Shown here piece by piece: positions 47,733 to 56,961 of a stretch of DNA of 64,000 nucleotides (position 1 is the stretch's first letter; every line of letters starts with the position of its first letter). Made by a program: the position numbers and the translations under genes. The notes beneath the pieces were generated by a model that was not told the origin of the DNA, did no database searches, and was given only the letters and a program-made list of their open reading frames with translations. This stretch comes from Ruminococcus sp. (lineage in GTDB: Bacteria > Bacillota > Clostridia > Oscillospirales > Ruminococcaceae): the NCBI GenBank assembly GCA_017470905.1, contig JAFUXL010000007.1, positions 124,001 through 188,000 of the forward strand, read 5' to 3'.

Positions 47733-49496
47733 ATGGAAAATAATTACAGGATAGGCAGGGCAATCGTTGACGGAAGCTTTCATACACAGAGTGCGGACGA
47801 GGCATTTTTCACTTATTTCGGAAATGATGTTACATATTCCATAAAACGGACTATATATCCCGATGATACCGAGAAAATAGAGGAGCTTATGAAATTTTCC
47901 GACAATGCCGAGAGAAAAACCGTCATAAGAATGAAAGGCATTAACGGAGAAATGCGCTGGGTGCTTGCATCTGTAAGATTTTCGGGTCAAAGCGGCGGAG
48001 AAAATCTCTACAGCATAGATTTCAGCGATATTTTTACGCTTGAGGAAAATTCATACCGCAGAAAGAAAAGCCTCTCACGCTGTAGATTTATCCTGAGCCT
48101 TAGCAGCGACCTTGCGTTTGAATACAACTTTGAAACCAAAAGGATAAGAATATATATGTCCGACTGCTGCCGTGAGATAACCGTAACTGACGAATCTCTC
48201 GAAAAATGGAGGGAAAGGGCAATAAATTCGGGCTATGTCCTTTCAAGATATACCGATACGTTCAATACATTATGCCGTGATATAAAAAACGGTGTATACC
48301 GCTTTGATTATGAACTTGAAACGTCAATTCTTACCAACGGAAGAACCAAGGAATTATGTCTATTCAAGGGCGTTACACATCACACAGACCCGAAAAATAA
48401 AATGGTATACGGAATAATTTCCGTAATAAGCTCACGCCACAAGGCAAAGGATATAAATTTAATCCTCGAAGCCAACAAGGATACTCTTTCAGGACTGCTC
48501 AACAAAAGGGCGGTTACTTCATATGCTGTTGACATACTTTCGGAAAAGCCGTCATATAATATAAATCTCGTGATACTCGACATTGACGACTTCACGGAGA
48601 TAAATTCGAGGTACGGGCATCTTTTCGGCGATGAGGTGATATACACAATCGCATCTATAGTCAAGAAAGAAATAGGAACAAGGGGTATTGCAGGACGTAT
48701 CAGCGGAGGAGGATTTCTCATAGTGCTTGAAGGAACAAGAGACGAGGAGGATTTGAGAGGGGTACTCAGGGCGATAAGAACCAATACGGAATATGCCTTT
48801 GCGGAGCGTTTCGAGAATTTTCACCTCACCTGTTCAATGGGAGTTTCGACATATCCAATAGACAGCGCAGACTATGACGAGCTTTTCATGCAGGCGGACA
48901 AGGCTTTATATCTTGCGCAGGAAAAGGGCAAGAACCGCTATGTAATATATGATATAAACAAGCACGGCCCTGTTGAAAAGGATATTGAAAACAAGATTGC
49001 ATTTCTTAGCAGCGGAAAGGACACTACCGAAAAGCTTTCATTCGTGGGGAATATAACCGAAAGCCTTGTATTCGGGCGCATACCCGATATATCCGTACTT
49101 CTTGAACAGATACGCTCACAGTTTTCGATAGATGATATATGTGTATTTGCAGGCAACGACATGAGCCTTATACTTAGCTGCGGAAACGCATCGTCAAGAA
49201 ATGCGTCATATGTTCTGGAAAATAATTTCACAAACAGATTTTCGGGCGACAGCGTATTCGTGATAGACAATGTAAACGAGCTGGAGGGCAGGGACGATAA
49301 CGCTTTCATGCGCCTTTCCTCGGAAAATATCGGCGGTGCGGTGCAGTATCTCATAACGGACGAGGGAATTGTCAAGGGGATGGTATCATTCTGTTATATA
49401 GGCAGGTTCAAAAAATGGTCGGTATCGGATATAAATTATCTTGTCATATTCGGCAGGCTCATTTCCTCGATACTGAAAAAACAGGCATTTATATAA
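47733..49496 (+). CDS. GGDEF-type signalling protein with degenerate active site
   Basis: 587 residues. The ATG at 47733 follows TAAGGAGAAAGAGTAT. A PAS-like region lies in residues 1-120, a second sensor-like part in 120-255, then a GGDEF domain (about 275-420) with DIDDFTEINSRYGHLFGDE. The signature is SGGGF instead of GGDEF, so cyclic-di-GMP synthesis is unlikely; it may bind nucleotide or act by protein contact. A GAF-like tail of about 140 residues follows. Convergent with another GGDEF gene that keeps its active site (49535). Confidence 0.88.
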   Translation: MENNYRIGRAIVDGSFHTQSADEAFFTYFGNDVTYSIKRTIYPDDTEKIEELMKFSDNAERKTVIRMKGINGEMRWVLASVRFSGQSGGENLYSIDFSDIFTLEENSYRRKKSLSRCRFILSLSSDLAFEYNFETKRIRIYMSDCCREITVTDESLEKWRERAINSGYVLSRYTDTFNTLCRDIKNGVYRFDYELETSILTNGRTKELCLFKGVTHHTDPKNKMVYGIISVISSRHKAKDINLILEANKDTLSGLLNKRAVTSYAVDILSEKPSYNINLVILDIDDFTEINSRYGHLFGDEVIYTIASIVKKEIGTRGIAGRISGGGFLIVLEGTRDEEDLRGVLRAIRTNTEYAFAERFENFHLTCSMGVSTYPIDSADYDELFMQADKALYLAQEKGKNRYVIYDINKHGPVEKDIENKIAFLSSGKDTTEKLSFVGNITESLVFGRIPDISVLLEQIRSQFSIDDICVFAGNDMSLILSCGNASSRNASYVLENNFTNRFSGDSVFVIDNVNELEGRDDNAFMRLSSENIGGAVQYLITDEGIVKGMVSFCYIGRFKKWSVSDINYLVIFGRLISSILKKQAFI

Positions 49497-49530
49497 AAAA
49501 TCCCCCGCATGAAACGAGGGATATTTTATG
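49495..49530. terminator. Bidirectional terminator between two GGDEF genes
   Basis: TCCC(c)CG and CG(a)GGGA hairpin with A-rich left and T-rich right flanks, between convergent genes. Confidence 0.75.
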
Positions 49531-49534
49531 AAAT

Positions 49535-51430
49535 TCAGCCGAATGAGCGTGAATTTTTTCTGCTTTTCTTTATTTCGTACATTGCATCGTCAGCCTGCTG
49601 AATGAGATTGAAAAGCGTAATTTCCTCGGAGGCAACCGCCGTGATACTTCCCACGCTTGCGGAAATTTTATAGGGCTTGTTGAAAATCTCGTTCTTGCTG
49701 TCGAGCTTGCGTGTCAGTTTCCTCGAAAAAGCCTCCGCATCCTTTTCGCTGATATTTTTATTGAATATGACAAATTCATCGCCGCCGAAACGTGCGCATA
49801 CGCTGTCGGGTCGGGCAGCTTCAACAATAGCCTCGGCAAGCTTTTTGATTGCAAAATCGCCCTCGTTGTGACCGTAATTGTCGTTTATGAATTTAAGACC
49901 GTCCATATCGACAAAGGTGAGCATAATCTTTCTGTGTTCCTTAACGCAGTCGTTAAAGGATGTATCGACTATGTTTATAAAGCCGTTTCTGTTGTATATT
50001 CCGCAGAGCGGGTCAATGACATAGAGCCTGTTCAGTTCGTCCATCGCCTTGTTTATATGTATAAGCTTGCGGATATTTTCGAGGGAATTTCCTATATTCA
50101 TCGAAAAGGTATGGCAGAAAAGGCTGTATATGCCAAATTCTCCGTTCGTGATTATATAATATCCGAGGCATCTCTCCCTGAAATGTATGGGGAGGAAAAA
50201 GCTTATATTTCCGCCGCTTTCGAGTTCCTTCGGGTACATTTCGCTGCCCGAAAAATAGTCGATTGAGGAAACTTTGCCGTTTTCCCATATCAGCGGAGCG
50301 GTCATGCCCGACGAAAAGGCATATTCGGGGTCGTTTTCAATGAATGACTCCTGCCAGTCGCTTGAAAGGCAGAGCGAAAATTTTTCGCATTCGAGATTGG
50401 GAATAAATTCCTTTATCACATTGAAGCAGTCCTCGGAAGTTTCGGTCTCTGCGAGTTTTGCGGCGAATATATTGAGCATATGGACATTTTCGTTATCGGT
50501 TTCTATCTTCTTGTATGTGCGTTTCTTGTATTCGGTGATATTACTTAATTCATCGCAGCGGCAGCCGCAGCTTTCGGAGAAAACAGGCGCAGCCTCCAGC
50601 TTTATGGTATTCTCAGGAACATCTCCGTTAATTATATCCATAATTGTCTGACAGGCTTTATATCCAGCCTCTTCGAGAGGACGCTTTACGGAGGTGAGTG
50701 CAGGAGTGAAATTTTTTGCGTTGTATGTATAGTCAAAGCCCGTCACGATAGTGTCATCGGGAACCTTTATGCCGTATTTTTCAAGTGTGCTTACAGCTGT
50801 AAGAGCCATTGCATCATTTGCGCATATATAGGCATCGGGAACGGACTGACCAATGCTCATGAAATGCTCAACGGCGGCTTTTCCGTCATAACTTCTGAAC
50901 TCTCCGTAATATATGCGTTCTTCATCGACATCGAGGTTATTTTCCGCCATAACCTCACGGAAAGCCCTGAGCCTGTCTCTTGCTTCGGGGTTTGACATGG
51001 GACCCGAAATATAGTTAAGTGTCTTTGCACTGTGGAACTTTATGGCATGATTTATAATATCTCTCATTGCGCCGATATTGTCTATGCTGACATTGAATAT
51101 TTCGGGATAGTCGGAGCAGTCGAAAATAACGGCAGGTATGCCCGAATTTCTTACACTGTCTATTATATTTTCCCTGATACCTGTGTCGCATATTGTATTT
51201 GTCATCAGAATGACCGCATCGAAGAAATCATAGTCGGCGAGATTATATATGCTGTATTCGCCGATGTCGTAGAGATGACTCCCTATCATGCCGCCGAAAG
51301 CGGCGAAATAGGAGGTATTGACGTTGTTCTGTCTTGTGAACCTGTTTATGCCCTTTATTATATCGCTCTGATACTCCTCGTCTATGCCCGAAACCATGAC
51401 TGCAATATTTATGATTTTGTCGTTACACAT
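49535..51430 (-). CDS. LacI-type ligand-sensing domain fused to an intact GGDEF domain
   Basis: 631 residues; ATG 51430 follows GGAGAATTATT. Residues 1-280 are a LacI/PBP1-like sugar-sensor fold (INIAVMVSGIDEEYQSDII, YICANDAMALTAVSTL, VTGFDYTYNAKNFTPALTSV) without the DNA-binding helix-turn-helix and without a signal peptide. A GAF-like segment follows (about 310-450), then GGDEF (about 465-625) with FVDMDGLKFINDNYGHNEGD and intact GGDEF in ARFGGDEFVIF. Probably a diguanylate cyclase controlled by a cytoplasmic sugar. Confidence 0.9.
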   Translation of the reverse strand: MCNDKIINIAVMVSGIDEEYQSDIIKGINRFTRQNNVNTSYFAAFGGMIGSHLYDIGEYSIYNLADYDFFDAVILMTNTICDTGIRENIIDSVRNSGIPAVIFDCSDYPEIFNVSIDNIGAMRDIINHAIKFHSAKTLNYISGPMSNPEARDRLRAFREVMAENNLDVDEERIYYGEFRSYDGKAAVEHFMSIGQSVPDAYICANDAMALTAVSTLEKYGIKVPDDTIVTGFDYTYNAKNFTPALTSVKRPLEEAGYKACQTIMDIINGDVPENTIKLEAAPVFSESCGCRCDELSNITEYKKRTYKKIETDNENVHMLNIFAAKLAETETSEDCFNVIKEFIPNLECEKFSLCLSSDWQESFIENDPEYAFSSGMTAPLIWENGKVSSIDYFSGSEMYPKELESGGNISFFLPIHFRERCLGYYIITNGEFGIYSLFCHTFSMNIGNSLENIRKLIHINKAMDELNRLYVIDPLCGIYNRNGFINIVDTSFNDCVKEHRKIMLTFVDMDGLKFINDNYGHNEGDFAIKKLAEAIVEAARPDSVCARFGGDEFVIFNKNISEKDAEAFSRKLTRKLDSKNEIFNKPYKISASVGSITAVASEEITLFNLIQQADDAMYEIKKSRKNSRSFG

Positions 51431-51745
51431 AATAATTCTCCGTTTCAATATGAAATTTTCACAGCAGAAATAACCAGTAACAAAATTATATCACAAATAT
51501 TCACAAAATAAAACAGATTATATAAATTTTGTGAGAATATACAATAAACCATATAATTTATTGTATATAATGCGCAAAGAAATTTTCTTCCTGCCATGTG
51601 AGATAATTTTTTATTAAAACATAAAAAACGGTTGCAAATGAAAAATAAATGTAGTATAATAGTTATTGGGGATTTTTACCCCGCTGTGATGATACAATGG
51701 CGTTTCATCATCTGATATTCTCATTTACATTCGGAGGTAATTAAT
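51431..51745. other. Divergent region before asnB
   Basis: Holds the asnB promoter (51632-51660) and a short leader with a GGGGatttttaCCCC hairpin. A TATAAT on the minus strand (51485-51490) could serve the sensor-GGDEF gene but has a weak -35. No T-box motif or other gene seen. Confidence 0.55.
51632..51660 (+). promoter_or_regulatory. asnB promoter
   Basis: TTGCAA at 51632-51637, 17 bp, TATAAT at 51655-51660. Confidence 0.8.
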
Positions 51746-53605
51746 ATGTGCGGAATTGTCGGTTTTACAAACCATGTCAAAAATCCCGATAAGGTCATAG
51801 GCGATATGATGGACAGAATAAAGCACCGTGGTCCCGATGCTGAGGGTAAATATATTGACGAAAATATCGCCCTCGGTCATCGCAGACTCAGTATCATTGA
51901 TACGGGTGCGGGCGGAAATCAGCCCATATTCAACGAGGACGGAAATATCGTAATCGTCTTTAACGGCGAAATCTACAACTACCGTGAACTCAGAGAGGAA
52001 CTCAGGTCAAAGGGTCATGTTTTCAGAACCAACACCGATACCGAGGTACTCGTCCACGGCTATGAGGAATACGGCACGGAAATGCTCAATAAATTAAGAG
52101 GTATGTTCTCTTTCGTGATATGGGATAAGAACGAAAAACAGCTCTTCGGCGCAAGGGATTTTTTCGGCATAAAGCCCATGTATTATGCTAAAATGGGAAA
52201 AACCTTCATGTTCGGCTCGGAGATAAAAAGCTTTCTCGACCACCCCGATTTCAAAAAGGAACTGAATGTCTCTGCACTCGAAAATTATCTCACATTCCAG
52301 TACTCGCCCACAAAGGAGACATTTTTCAGGAACGTATTCAAGCTTCTCCCTGCGCATTATTTCATATTCAGGGACGGCAGGCTTACCGTGAAATCCTACT
52401 GGGACGTTAAGTTCAGTGAAGAAAAGGGCAGCTCGGTTGATGAATGGGCGGACAGAATTTCCGATACCTTCCATAATTCCGTTCAGGCTCATAAAATAGC
52501 CGATGTAGAGGTAGGCTCGTTTCTTTCGAGCGGAGTTGACTCCAGCTATGTGGCAGCCGTTGCGGACGTTGACAAGACTTTCACAGTCGGTTTCGGCGAT
52601 GATGAAAAATATAACGAAATTTCATGGGCAAAGGATTTTTCTCAGGCTATCGGAAAGGAAAATACAAGCAAGGTAATCTCCCCCGAAGAATACTGGGGCA
52701 GTCTTGAAAAAATACAGTATCATATGGACGAACCCCTTGCAGACCCCTCGGCTGTAGCACTGTATTTCGTCTGCAATATAGCTTCGCAGAAGCTTAAAGT
52801 AGTGCTTTCGGGAGAGGGCGCAGACGAAATATTCGGCGGATATAATGTATATTCAGACCCGAACGGCACACCCTACGACAGACTTCCGAGAGCCGTCAGG
52901 AGAGGCATAGCCGACATTGCGGAAAAGCTCCCTGCAAAGCGAGGCGTAAATTTCTTTGTCCGCAAGGGTCGTGACGTAGAGGAGAGATTTATCGGAAATG
53001 CCTATATATTCAGCCCTGCACAGCGCAGGGAGATACTGAATATAAAGACCTCCGCACCCTCTCCGCAGATACTTACAAGACCGTATTTCAACCGTGTGCA
53101 GGATAAAGACGATGTTACAAAAATGCAGTATCTCGATTTGCATATGTGGCTTGCCGGGGATATTCTCCTCAAAGCCGACAAGATGAGCATGGCAAATTCT
53201 CTTGAACTGCGTGTGCCTTTCCTCGACAGGGAAATAATGTCGCTTGCCGAAAAAATCCCGACGGAGTACAGGGTAACACGCTCTAAGAAAACCGATGAGA
53301 CAAAATATATAACCAAATATGCCATGAGACTTGCCGCAAAGAAAGATACTCCCGAACAGACCGCAAAAACCGCCGTCAAGAAAAAGCTTGGTTTCCCCGT
53401 TCCGATAAGGGTATGGCTCAAAGAGGATAAGTACTACAATATAGTGAAAACCGCCTTTGAGAGCGAAAATGCAGGAAAATTCTTCAATACCCCGAATATT
53501 GTCGCACTCCTTGACGAACACAGGGAGGGCAGAGCCGACAACAGCCGCAAGATATGGACGGTATTCACTTTCCTTGTATGGTACAAAGTCTACTTCAATG
53601 CATAA
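51746..53605 (+). CDS. asnB: Asparagine synthetase, glutamine-hydrolysing
   Basis: Makes asparagine from aspartate, glutamine and ATP. 619 residues. The N-terminal Ntn glutaminase domain starts with the catalytic Cys2 (MCGIVGFTNH) and includes HRRLSIID and FNGEIYNYRELR. The synthetase domain has the PP-loop FLSSGVDSSYVAA and VVLSGEGADEIFGGY. The ATG follows TCGGAGGTAATTAAT. The last two residues (NA) and the stop come from an AT-rich dispersed repeat, so the original end may have been longer or different. Confidence 0.95.
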   Translation: MCGIVGFTNHVKNPDKVIGDMMDRIKHRGPDAEGKYIDENIALGHRRLSIIDTGAGGNQPIFNEDGNIVIVFNGEIYNYRELREELRSKGHVFRTNTDTEVLVHGYEEYGTEMLNKLRGMFSFVIWDKNEKQLFGARDFFGIKPMYYAKMGKTFMFGSEIKSFLDHPDFKKELNVSALENYLTFQYSPTKETFFRNVFKLLPAHYFIFRDGRLTVKSYWDVKFSEEKGSSVDEWADRISDTFHNSVQAHKIADVEVGSFLSSGVDSSYVAAVADVDKTFTVGFGDDEKYNEISWAKDFSQAIGKENTSKVISPEEYWGSLEKIQYHMDEPLADPSAVALYFVCNIASQKLKVVLSGEGADEIFGGYNVYSDPNGTPYDRLPRAVRRGIADIAEKLPAKRGVNFFVRKGRDVEERFIGNAYIFSPAQRREILNIKTSAPSPQILTRPYFNRVQDKDDVTKMQYLDLHMWLAGDILLKADKMSMANSLELRVPFLDREIMSLAEKIPTEYRVTRSKKTDETKYITKYAMRLAAKKDTPEQTAKTAVKKKLGFPVPIRVWLKEDKYYNIVKTAFESENAGKFFNTPNIVALLDEHREGRADNSRKIWTVFTFLVWYKVYFNA

Positions 53606-53631
53606 TTCATAATTCATAATTAAGAATTATT
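53599..53631. repeat. AT-rich ATAATTCATAATT dispersed repeat (left)
   Basis: TGCATAATTCATAATTCATA continuing to AAGAATTAT, at the 3' end of asnB, giving its stop codon. An inverted partner lies at 53754-53780. Confidence 0.7.
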
Positions 53632-53656
53632 CATTGACATTCGTCAGTATAGTTAT

Positions 53657-53718
53657 GATTGTTTCCCCCTCCTACGGGGGAAACAAATAAAAAAATTTTG
53701 CGCATTGTTTTAAATGCT
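53657..53718 (-). mobile_element. MITE-like fragment between two AT-rich repeats
   Basis: TTGTTTCCCCC / GGGGGAAACAA hairpin, then AAATTTTGCGCATTGTTTTA and GCTT at the right. It is the left arm plus core of the element in inverted orientation. The AT-rich repeats at 53599 and 53754 flank it in opposite orientation, so it looks nested. Confidence 0.55.
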
Positions 53719-53753
53719 TATTTGTAATTATATACAGAATTGCCGCAGACAAT

Positions 53754-53780
53754 AATAATTATGAATTATGAATTAATAAT
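53754..53780. repeat. AT-rich ATAATTCATAATT dispersed repeat (right)
   Basis: AATAATTATGAATTATGAAT and AATAAT, the inverted partner of 53599-53631, ending just before the pyrB ribosome site. Confidence 0.65.
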
Positions 53781-53793
53781 CGGAGGTTTTTAT

Positions 53794-54873
53794 ATGAAGT
53801 CAGATTTTCAGCATCTCATTGATTTGAACGATTATCCCGTGCAGTGGTGGCAGAGCGTCATAGAACTCGGAGAGAAAATTAAAAATAATCCCTCCGATTT
53901 CGCCCACGAATGTGACGGAAAAATAATGGCTACGCTTTTCTATGAGCCGTCAACACGCACACAGATGTCATTCCAGACCGCCATGATACGTCTCGGCGGA
54001 CAGATAATCGGTTTCGACAACCCTGCCAATTCGTCCGTTTCAAAGGGCGAAACCATAAAGGATACCACAAAGATAGTAAGCAGCTATGCGGATATTCTTG
54101 TAATACGCCATCCCGTTGCCGGTGCGGCAAAGGCGGCATCTCTCACCGCCGATTGTTCCGTTATAAATGCAGGTGACGGCGGTCATCTCCACCCGACACA
54201 GACTCTCACCGATTTGCTTACCCTGAGAATAGAAAAGAAAAGACTGGATAATCTCACTATCGGTATGTGCGGAGATTTGCTCAACGGAAGAACCGTTCAT
54301 TCTCTCTGCAAGGCTCTTTCCATGTTCGGCAATCATTTTGTTTTCATATCCACAAAGGAACTCGGTATGCCTGCATATGTAAAGGATATTATCAAGGCAA
54401 ACGGAAGCACATACAAGGAGGTCAACAGCCTTGAAGAAGCTATGGACAAGCTCGATGTACTCTATATGACCAGAATACAGCAGGAACGCTTTGCAAGCGA
54501 GGAGGATTATCTTGCGCAGAAAAATACATATGTTCTCGATAAGAAAAAAATGAAGCTTGCAAAAAAAGATATGATTGTCATGCACCCTCTGCCGAGAGTT
54601 GACGAAATAACAGTTGAAGTCGATGACGACAGCAGGGCAATGTATTTCAGACAGGCTAAATACGGGGTTTTCGTGCGCATGGCTTTGATAATGACCATGC
54701 TCGGCGAGGAAAAATCCTCCGTTACGCTCAAAGGAAAGGTCTATGGAAAAATAAGATGCGATAATCCCAACTGCATAACCAATCACGAGGCGCATTTGCC
54801 GAAGAGCTTTATTCCCTGCGGCGATGAAACTCTCCTTGAATGTGAGTACTGCGACGAAAGAAAACTCGTCTGA
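53794..54873 (+). CDS. pyrB: Aspartate carbamoyltransferase with fused PyrI-like zinc domain
   Basis: Pyrimidine synthesis: carbamoyl phosphate + aspartate to carbamoyl aspartate. 359 residues; ATG 53794 follows CGGAGGTTTTTAT. Carbamoyl-phosphate loop YEPSTRTQMSF, GDGGHLHPTQTLTDL, and MHPLPRVDEI, which marks ATCase rather than ornithine transcarbamylase. The last 45 residues are an extension with C322-x4-C327 (RCDNPNC) and C350-x2-C353 (CEYC); spacing of 5, 23 and 3 nearly equals the zinc site of E. coli PyrI. The allosteric nucleotide-binding part of PyrI is missing and no pyrI is nearby. Confidence 0.94.
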   Translation: MKSDFQHLIDLNDYPVQWWQSVIELGEKIKNNPSDFAHECDGKIMATLFYEPSTRTQMSFQTAMIRLGGQIIGFDNPANSSVSKGETIKDTTKIVSSYADILVIRHPVAGAAKAASLTADCSVINAGDGGHLHPTQTLTDLLTLRIEKKRLDNLTIGMCGDLLNGRTVHSLCKALSMFGNHFVFISTKELGMPAYVKDIIKANGSTYKEVNSLEEAMDKLDVLYMTRIQQERFASEEDYLAQKNTYVLDKKKMKLAKKDMIVMHPLPRVDEITVEVDDDSRAMYFRQAKYGVFVRMALIMTMLGEEKSSVTLKGKVYGKIRCDNPNCITNHEAHLPKSFIPCGDETLLECEYCDERKLV

Positions 54874-54905
54874 ATTTATAAAATATTCTCCTGCTCAGGC
54901 GGAAA

Positions 54906-54945
54906 AATATAAAACGATGTTTCCCCCGTCCCGGACGGGGGAACA
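54906..54945. terminator. GC-rich hairpin after pyrB
   Basis: GTTTCCCCCGTC and GACGGGGGAAC around CCG, resembling the MITE core hairpin. It may end pyrB transcription although the T tract is missing. Confidence 0.55.
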
Positions 54946-54950
54946 AAGAT

Positions 54951-54978
54951 GAATTATTTATAATTATGCATAATAAAA
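54951..54978. repeat. AT-rich dispersed repeat
   Basis: GAATTATTTATAATTATGCA followed by TAATAAAA, a degenerate copy between pyrB and the HPr-like gene. Confidence 0.5.
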
Positions 54979-55012
54979 GGCTGCTGTCGCATTGCACGGC
55001 AGCAGCCCTTAA
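54976..55012 (-). terminator. Terminator of the HPr-like gene
   Basis: On the minus strand GGGCTGCTGCC pairs with the CAGCAGCC arm and is followed by TTTTATTAT. Confidence 0.85.
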
Positions 55013-55033
55013 AGGAGTTGTTGTATTTAAAAG

Positions 55034-55264
55034 TCACTTTACGATGTACTTGTCGATTTCCTTGAGGAATGCATCTGCATCGTCTGTGTGAGCGTTAAGC
55101 TCGATAGGTCTTGAAAGGTCGAGGCTGAAAATACCCATGATAGACCTTGCATCAACAGCATATCTTCCGGAAATGAGGTCGATGTCATAATCGTACTTCA
55201 TTACGATGTTCACGAAATCCTTTACATCGTTGATTGCCAAAAGTGAAATAGTTGCCTTTGTCAT
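55034..55264 (-). CDS. HPr-like protein lacking the phosphorylated histidine
   Basis: 76 residues with HPr size and fold. The region equal to HPr Ser46 is kept (VDARSIMGIFSLDL, S41), but the segment that should contain His15 (GxHARPA) reads INDVKDFVNIVMK, with no His. It cannot accept phosphate from EI, so a regulatory role through Ser phosphorylation, as in Crh, is inferred. ATG 55264 follows GGAGGTAACACT. It is preceded by a structured leader repeat. Confidence 0.9.
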   Translation of the reverse strand: MTKATISLLAINDVKDFVNIVMKYDYDIDLISGRYAVDARSIMGIFSLDLSRPIELNAHTDDADAFLKEIDKYIVK

Positions 55265-55270
55265 AGTGTT

Positions 55271-55350
55271 ACCTCCATTTTTTAAATCGTAAATTTCCGC
55301 CTGCAAAGCCTGTCATTTCGTATACTAATGACAAGGGCGGAAATTCCTCC
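55271..55350 (-). repeat. Structured leader repeat, short copy F
   Basis: On the minus strand GAGGAATTTCCGCCCTTGTC opens the element. Outer stem AATTTCCGCC with GGCGGAAATT; inner CTTGTCATT with AATGACAGG, including one wobble. The loop is much shorter than in other copies. It ends in AAAAAATGGAGG before the ATG at 55264. Confidence 0.8.
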
Positions 55351-55456
55351 TGTTTGTGACACCTGCACTCCTGTAAAGGCAGTGGGTGTCGGGTCTGTGT
55401 GTTGGTTTTTTATCGTTTATATCTTCTTCTCTGCGGCTTTCCCTTACCGCAAGTAT

Positions 55457-55485
55457 ATAATAACACTTATTTTTGCCTTTGTCAA
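55457..55485 (-). promoter_or_regulatory. Promoter of the HPr-like gene
   Basis: On the minus strand TTGACA (55480-55485), 17 bp, TATTAT (55457-55462). Confidence 0.8.
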
Positions 55486-55647
55486 GGGATAAAGTGCATT
55501 TTCGTCAATTTAGCACAATATAAAATTCGCTGACAATAACATTTTATTGAAAACAATAATTATTTACAGTGCATAAAAATTCAAGGTGAAATTTGTGCAT
55601 TATACCTATGACGAATTAGGGTGAATGAAGTGACAATAAGGTGAAAT

Positions 55648-56961
55648 ATGTATAAAGTATTTTTTATAACTTTGGGCTGCAAGGTCAATCAGTACGAAAC
55701 GGAATGCATGAAAAGCAGTTTTGTCTCCGCAGGCTTTTCCGTCAGCGATGACAAAAGCTCCGCAGATGTGATACTCATAAATTCCTGCACGGTTACGGGT
55801 TCGGGCGACAGCAAATCCCTCTATGCCGTGCGCAAAGCAAGAAAGGATAATCCCCGTGCGGTCATAGTGCTGACGGGCTGTCTGCCGCAGACTGTTCCCG
55901 ATATATATGAAAAAATCCCCGAAGCGGATATTATAACGGGTACTAAGGAAAGAAAAAATATTACAGGTCATGTCCTCGAATTTATCGAAAAGAAAAACAG
56001 GATAACGGATATTGTTCCATACGGCAGCCACGATGATTTTGAGGTGACCGAGTATAAGCCCTCGTTCAGCCATACAAGGGCGTTTGTCAAGATACAGGAC
56101 GGCTGCAGCTGTTTCTGTTCTTACTGCATAATTCCGTATGCAAGGGGAAGATGCCGCAGCAAGCCCCTTGATATTCTCAAAAAAGAGATAAATACCCTCG
56201 CCGCAAACGGTTACAGGGAGATAGTTCTTGTCGGGATAAATCTTGCATTTTACGGCATGGAATACGGTATGCGCCTTGCCGATGCCGTTGAAGAATGTTC
56301 GGGAATAAATGGCATAGAGAGAATACGTCTCGGTTCGATTGAACCCGAAATGATACTCGATAAAGACCTCGAAAGGCTTTCACGGATTGATAAGCTATGT
56401 CCGCAGTTTCACCTTTCACTGCAAAGCGGCTGCGGACGCACTCTGAAAGCGATGAACCGAAGATATACCCCCGATGAATATTATGCGCTTACGAGGAAAA
56501 TCCTTGAATTTTTCCCCGATGCAAGCTTTACAACCGATATAATGACGGGATTTCCCGAAGAAACGGACGAGGACTTTGAGGAGAGCCTTGCCTTTGCCGA
56601 AAAAATCGGCTTTGCGAAAATTCATGTTTTCCAGTATTCCCCCAGAAACGGCACTCCGGCCGCAAAAATGAAGCAGATACCAAAGAATATAAAAGAGCAG
56701 AGAGCCGACCGCATGAAAGCCCTCGGCGAGAGATTGCATTCGCAGTACCTCGAAAGACAAGTCGGCAAGACCGTTCCCGTCCTTTTTGAGAGGGAAAACA
56801 GCCCCGAATATCATCAGGGCTATGCCCCCGATTACACGTTAATAAAAATTTTACGGAAAAATTCCGAAAAAAGTTTGCGTAATCGGATATTTTATGTTAC
56901 AATAGAAGAGAGCCGCAGAGATTACTGTCTCGGCAGCATAACAACAATGCATAATTCATAA
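55648..56961 (+). CDS. mtaB: tRNA t6A37 methylthiotransferase MtaB
   Basis: Radical SAM enzyme that adds a methylthio group to t6A37 of tRNA. 437 residues. N-terminal methylthiotransferase domain with three cluster cysteines (LGCKVNQYET, LINSCTVTGSGD, VLTGCLPQ); radical SAM cluster CSCFCSYCIIPYARGRCRS; C-terminal TRAM-like part. The short name mtaB rather than miaB is chosen because of LGCKVNQYE. The C-terminal MHNS and the stop come from an AT-rich dispersed repeat. Confidence 0.93.
   Translation: MYKVFFITLGCKVNQYETECMKSSFVSAGFSVSDDKSSADVILINSCTVTGSGDSKSLYAVRKARKDNPRAVIVLTGCLPQTVPDIYEKIPEADIITGTKERKNITGHVLEFIEKKNRITDIVPYGSHDDFEVTEYKPSFSHTRAFVKIQDGCSCFCSYCIIPYARGRCRSKPLDILKKEINTLAANGYREIVLVGINLAFYGMEYGMRLADAVEECSGINGIERIRLGSIEPEMILDKDLERLSRIDKLCPQFHLSLQSGCGRTLKAMNRRYTPDEYYALTRKILEFFPDASFTTDIMTGFPEETDEDFEESLAFAEKIGFAKIHVFQYSPRNGTPAAKMKQIPKNIKEQRADRMKALGERLHSQYLERQVGKTVPVLFERENSPEYHQGYAPDYTLIKILRKNSEKSLRNRIFYVTIEESRRDYCLGSITTMHNS

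Larger units (their letters stand above)
55265..55647. other. Divergent region between HPr-like gene and mtaB
   Basis: Contains a leader repeat (55271-55350), an HPr promoter (55457-55485) and about 185 nt of leader with another short pairing (GCGGTaagggaaaGCCGC). I see no clear promoter for mtaB, only a TATACCT-like box near 55600. Confidence 0.5.

Noticed and set aside
51661..51745. T-box leader of asnB
   Set aside because: The conserved T-box sequence and specifier stem are absent; only a small GGGG/CCCC hairpin is seen.
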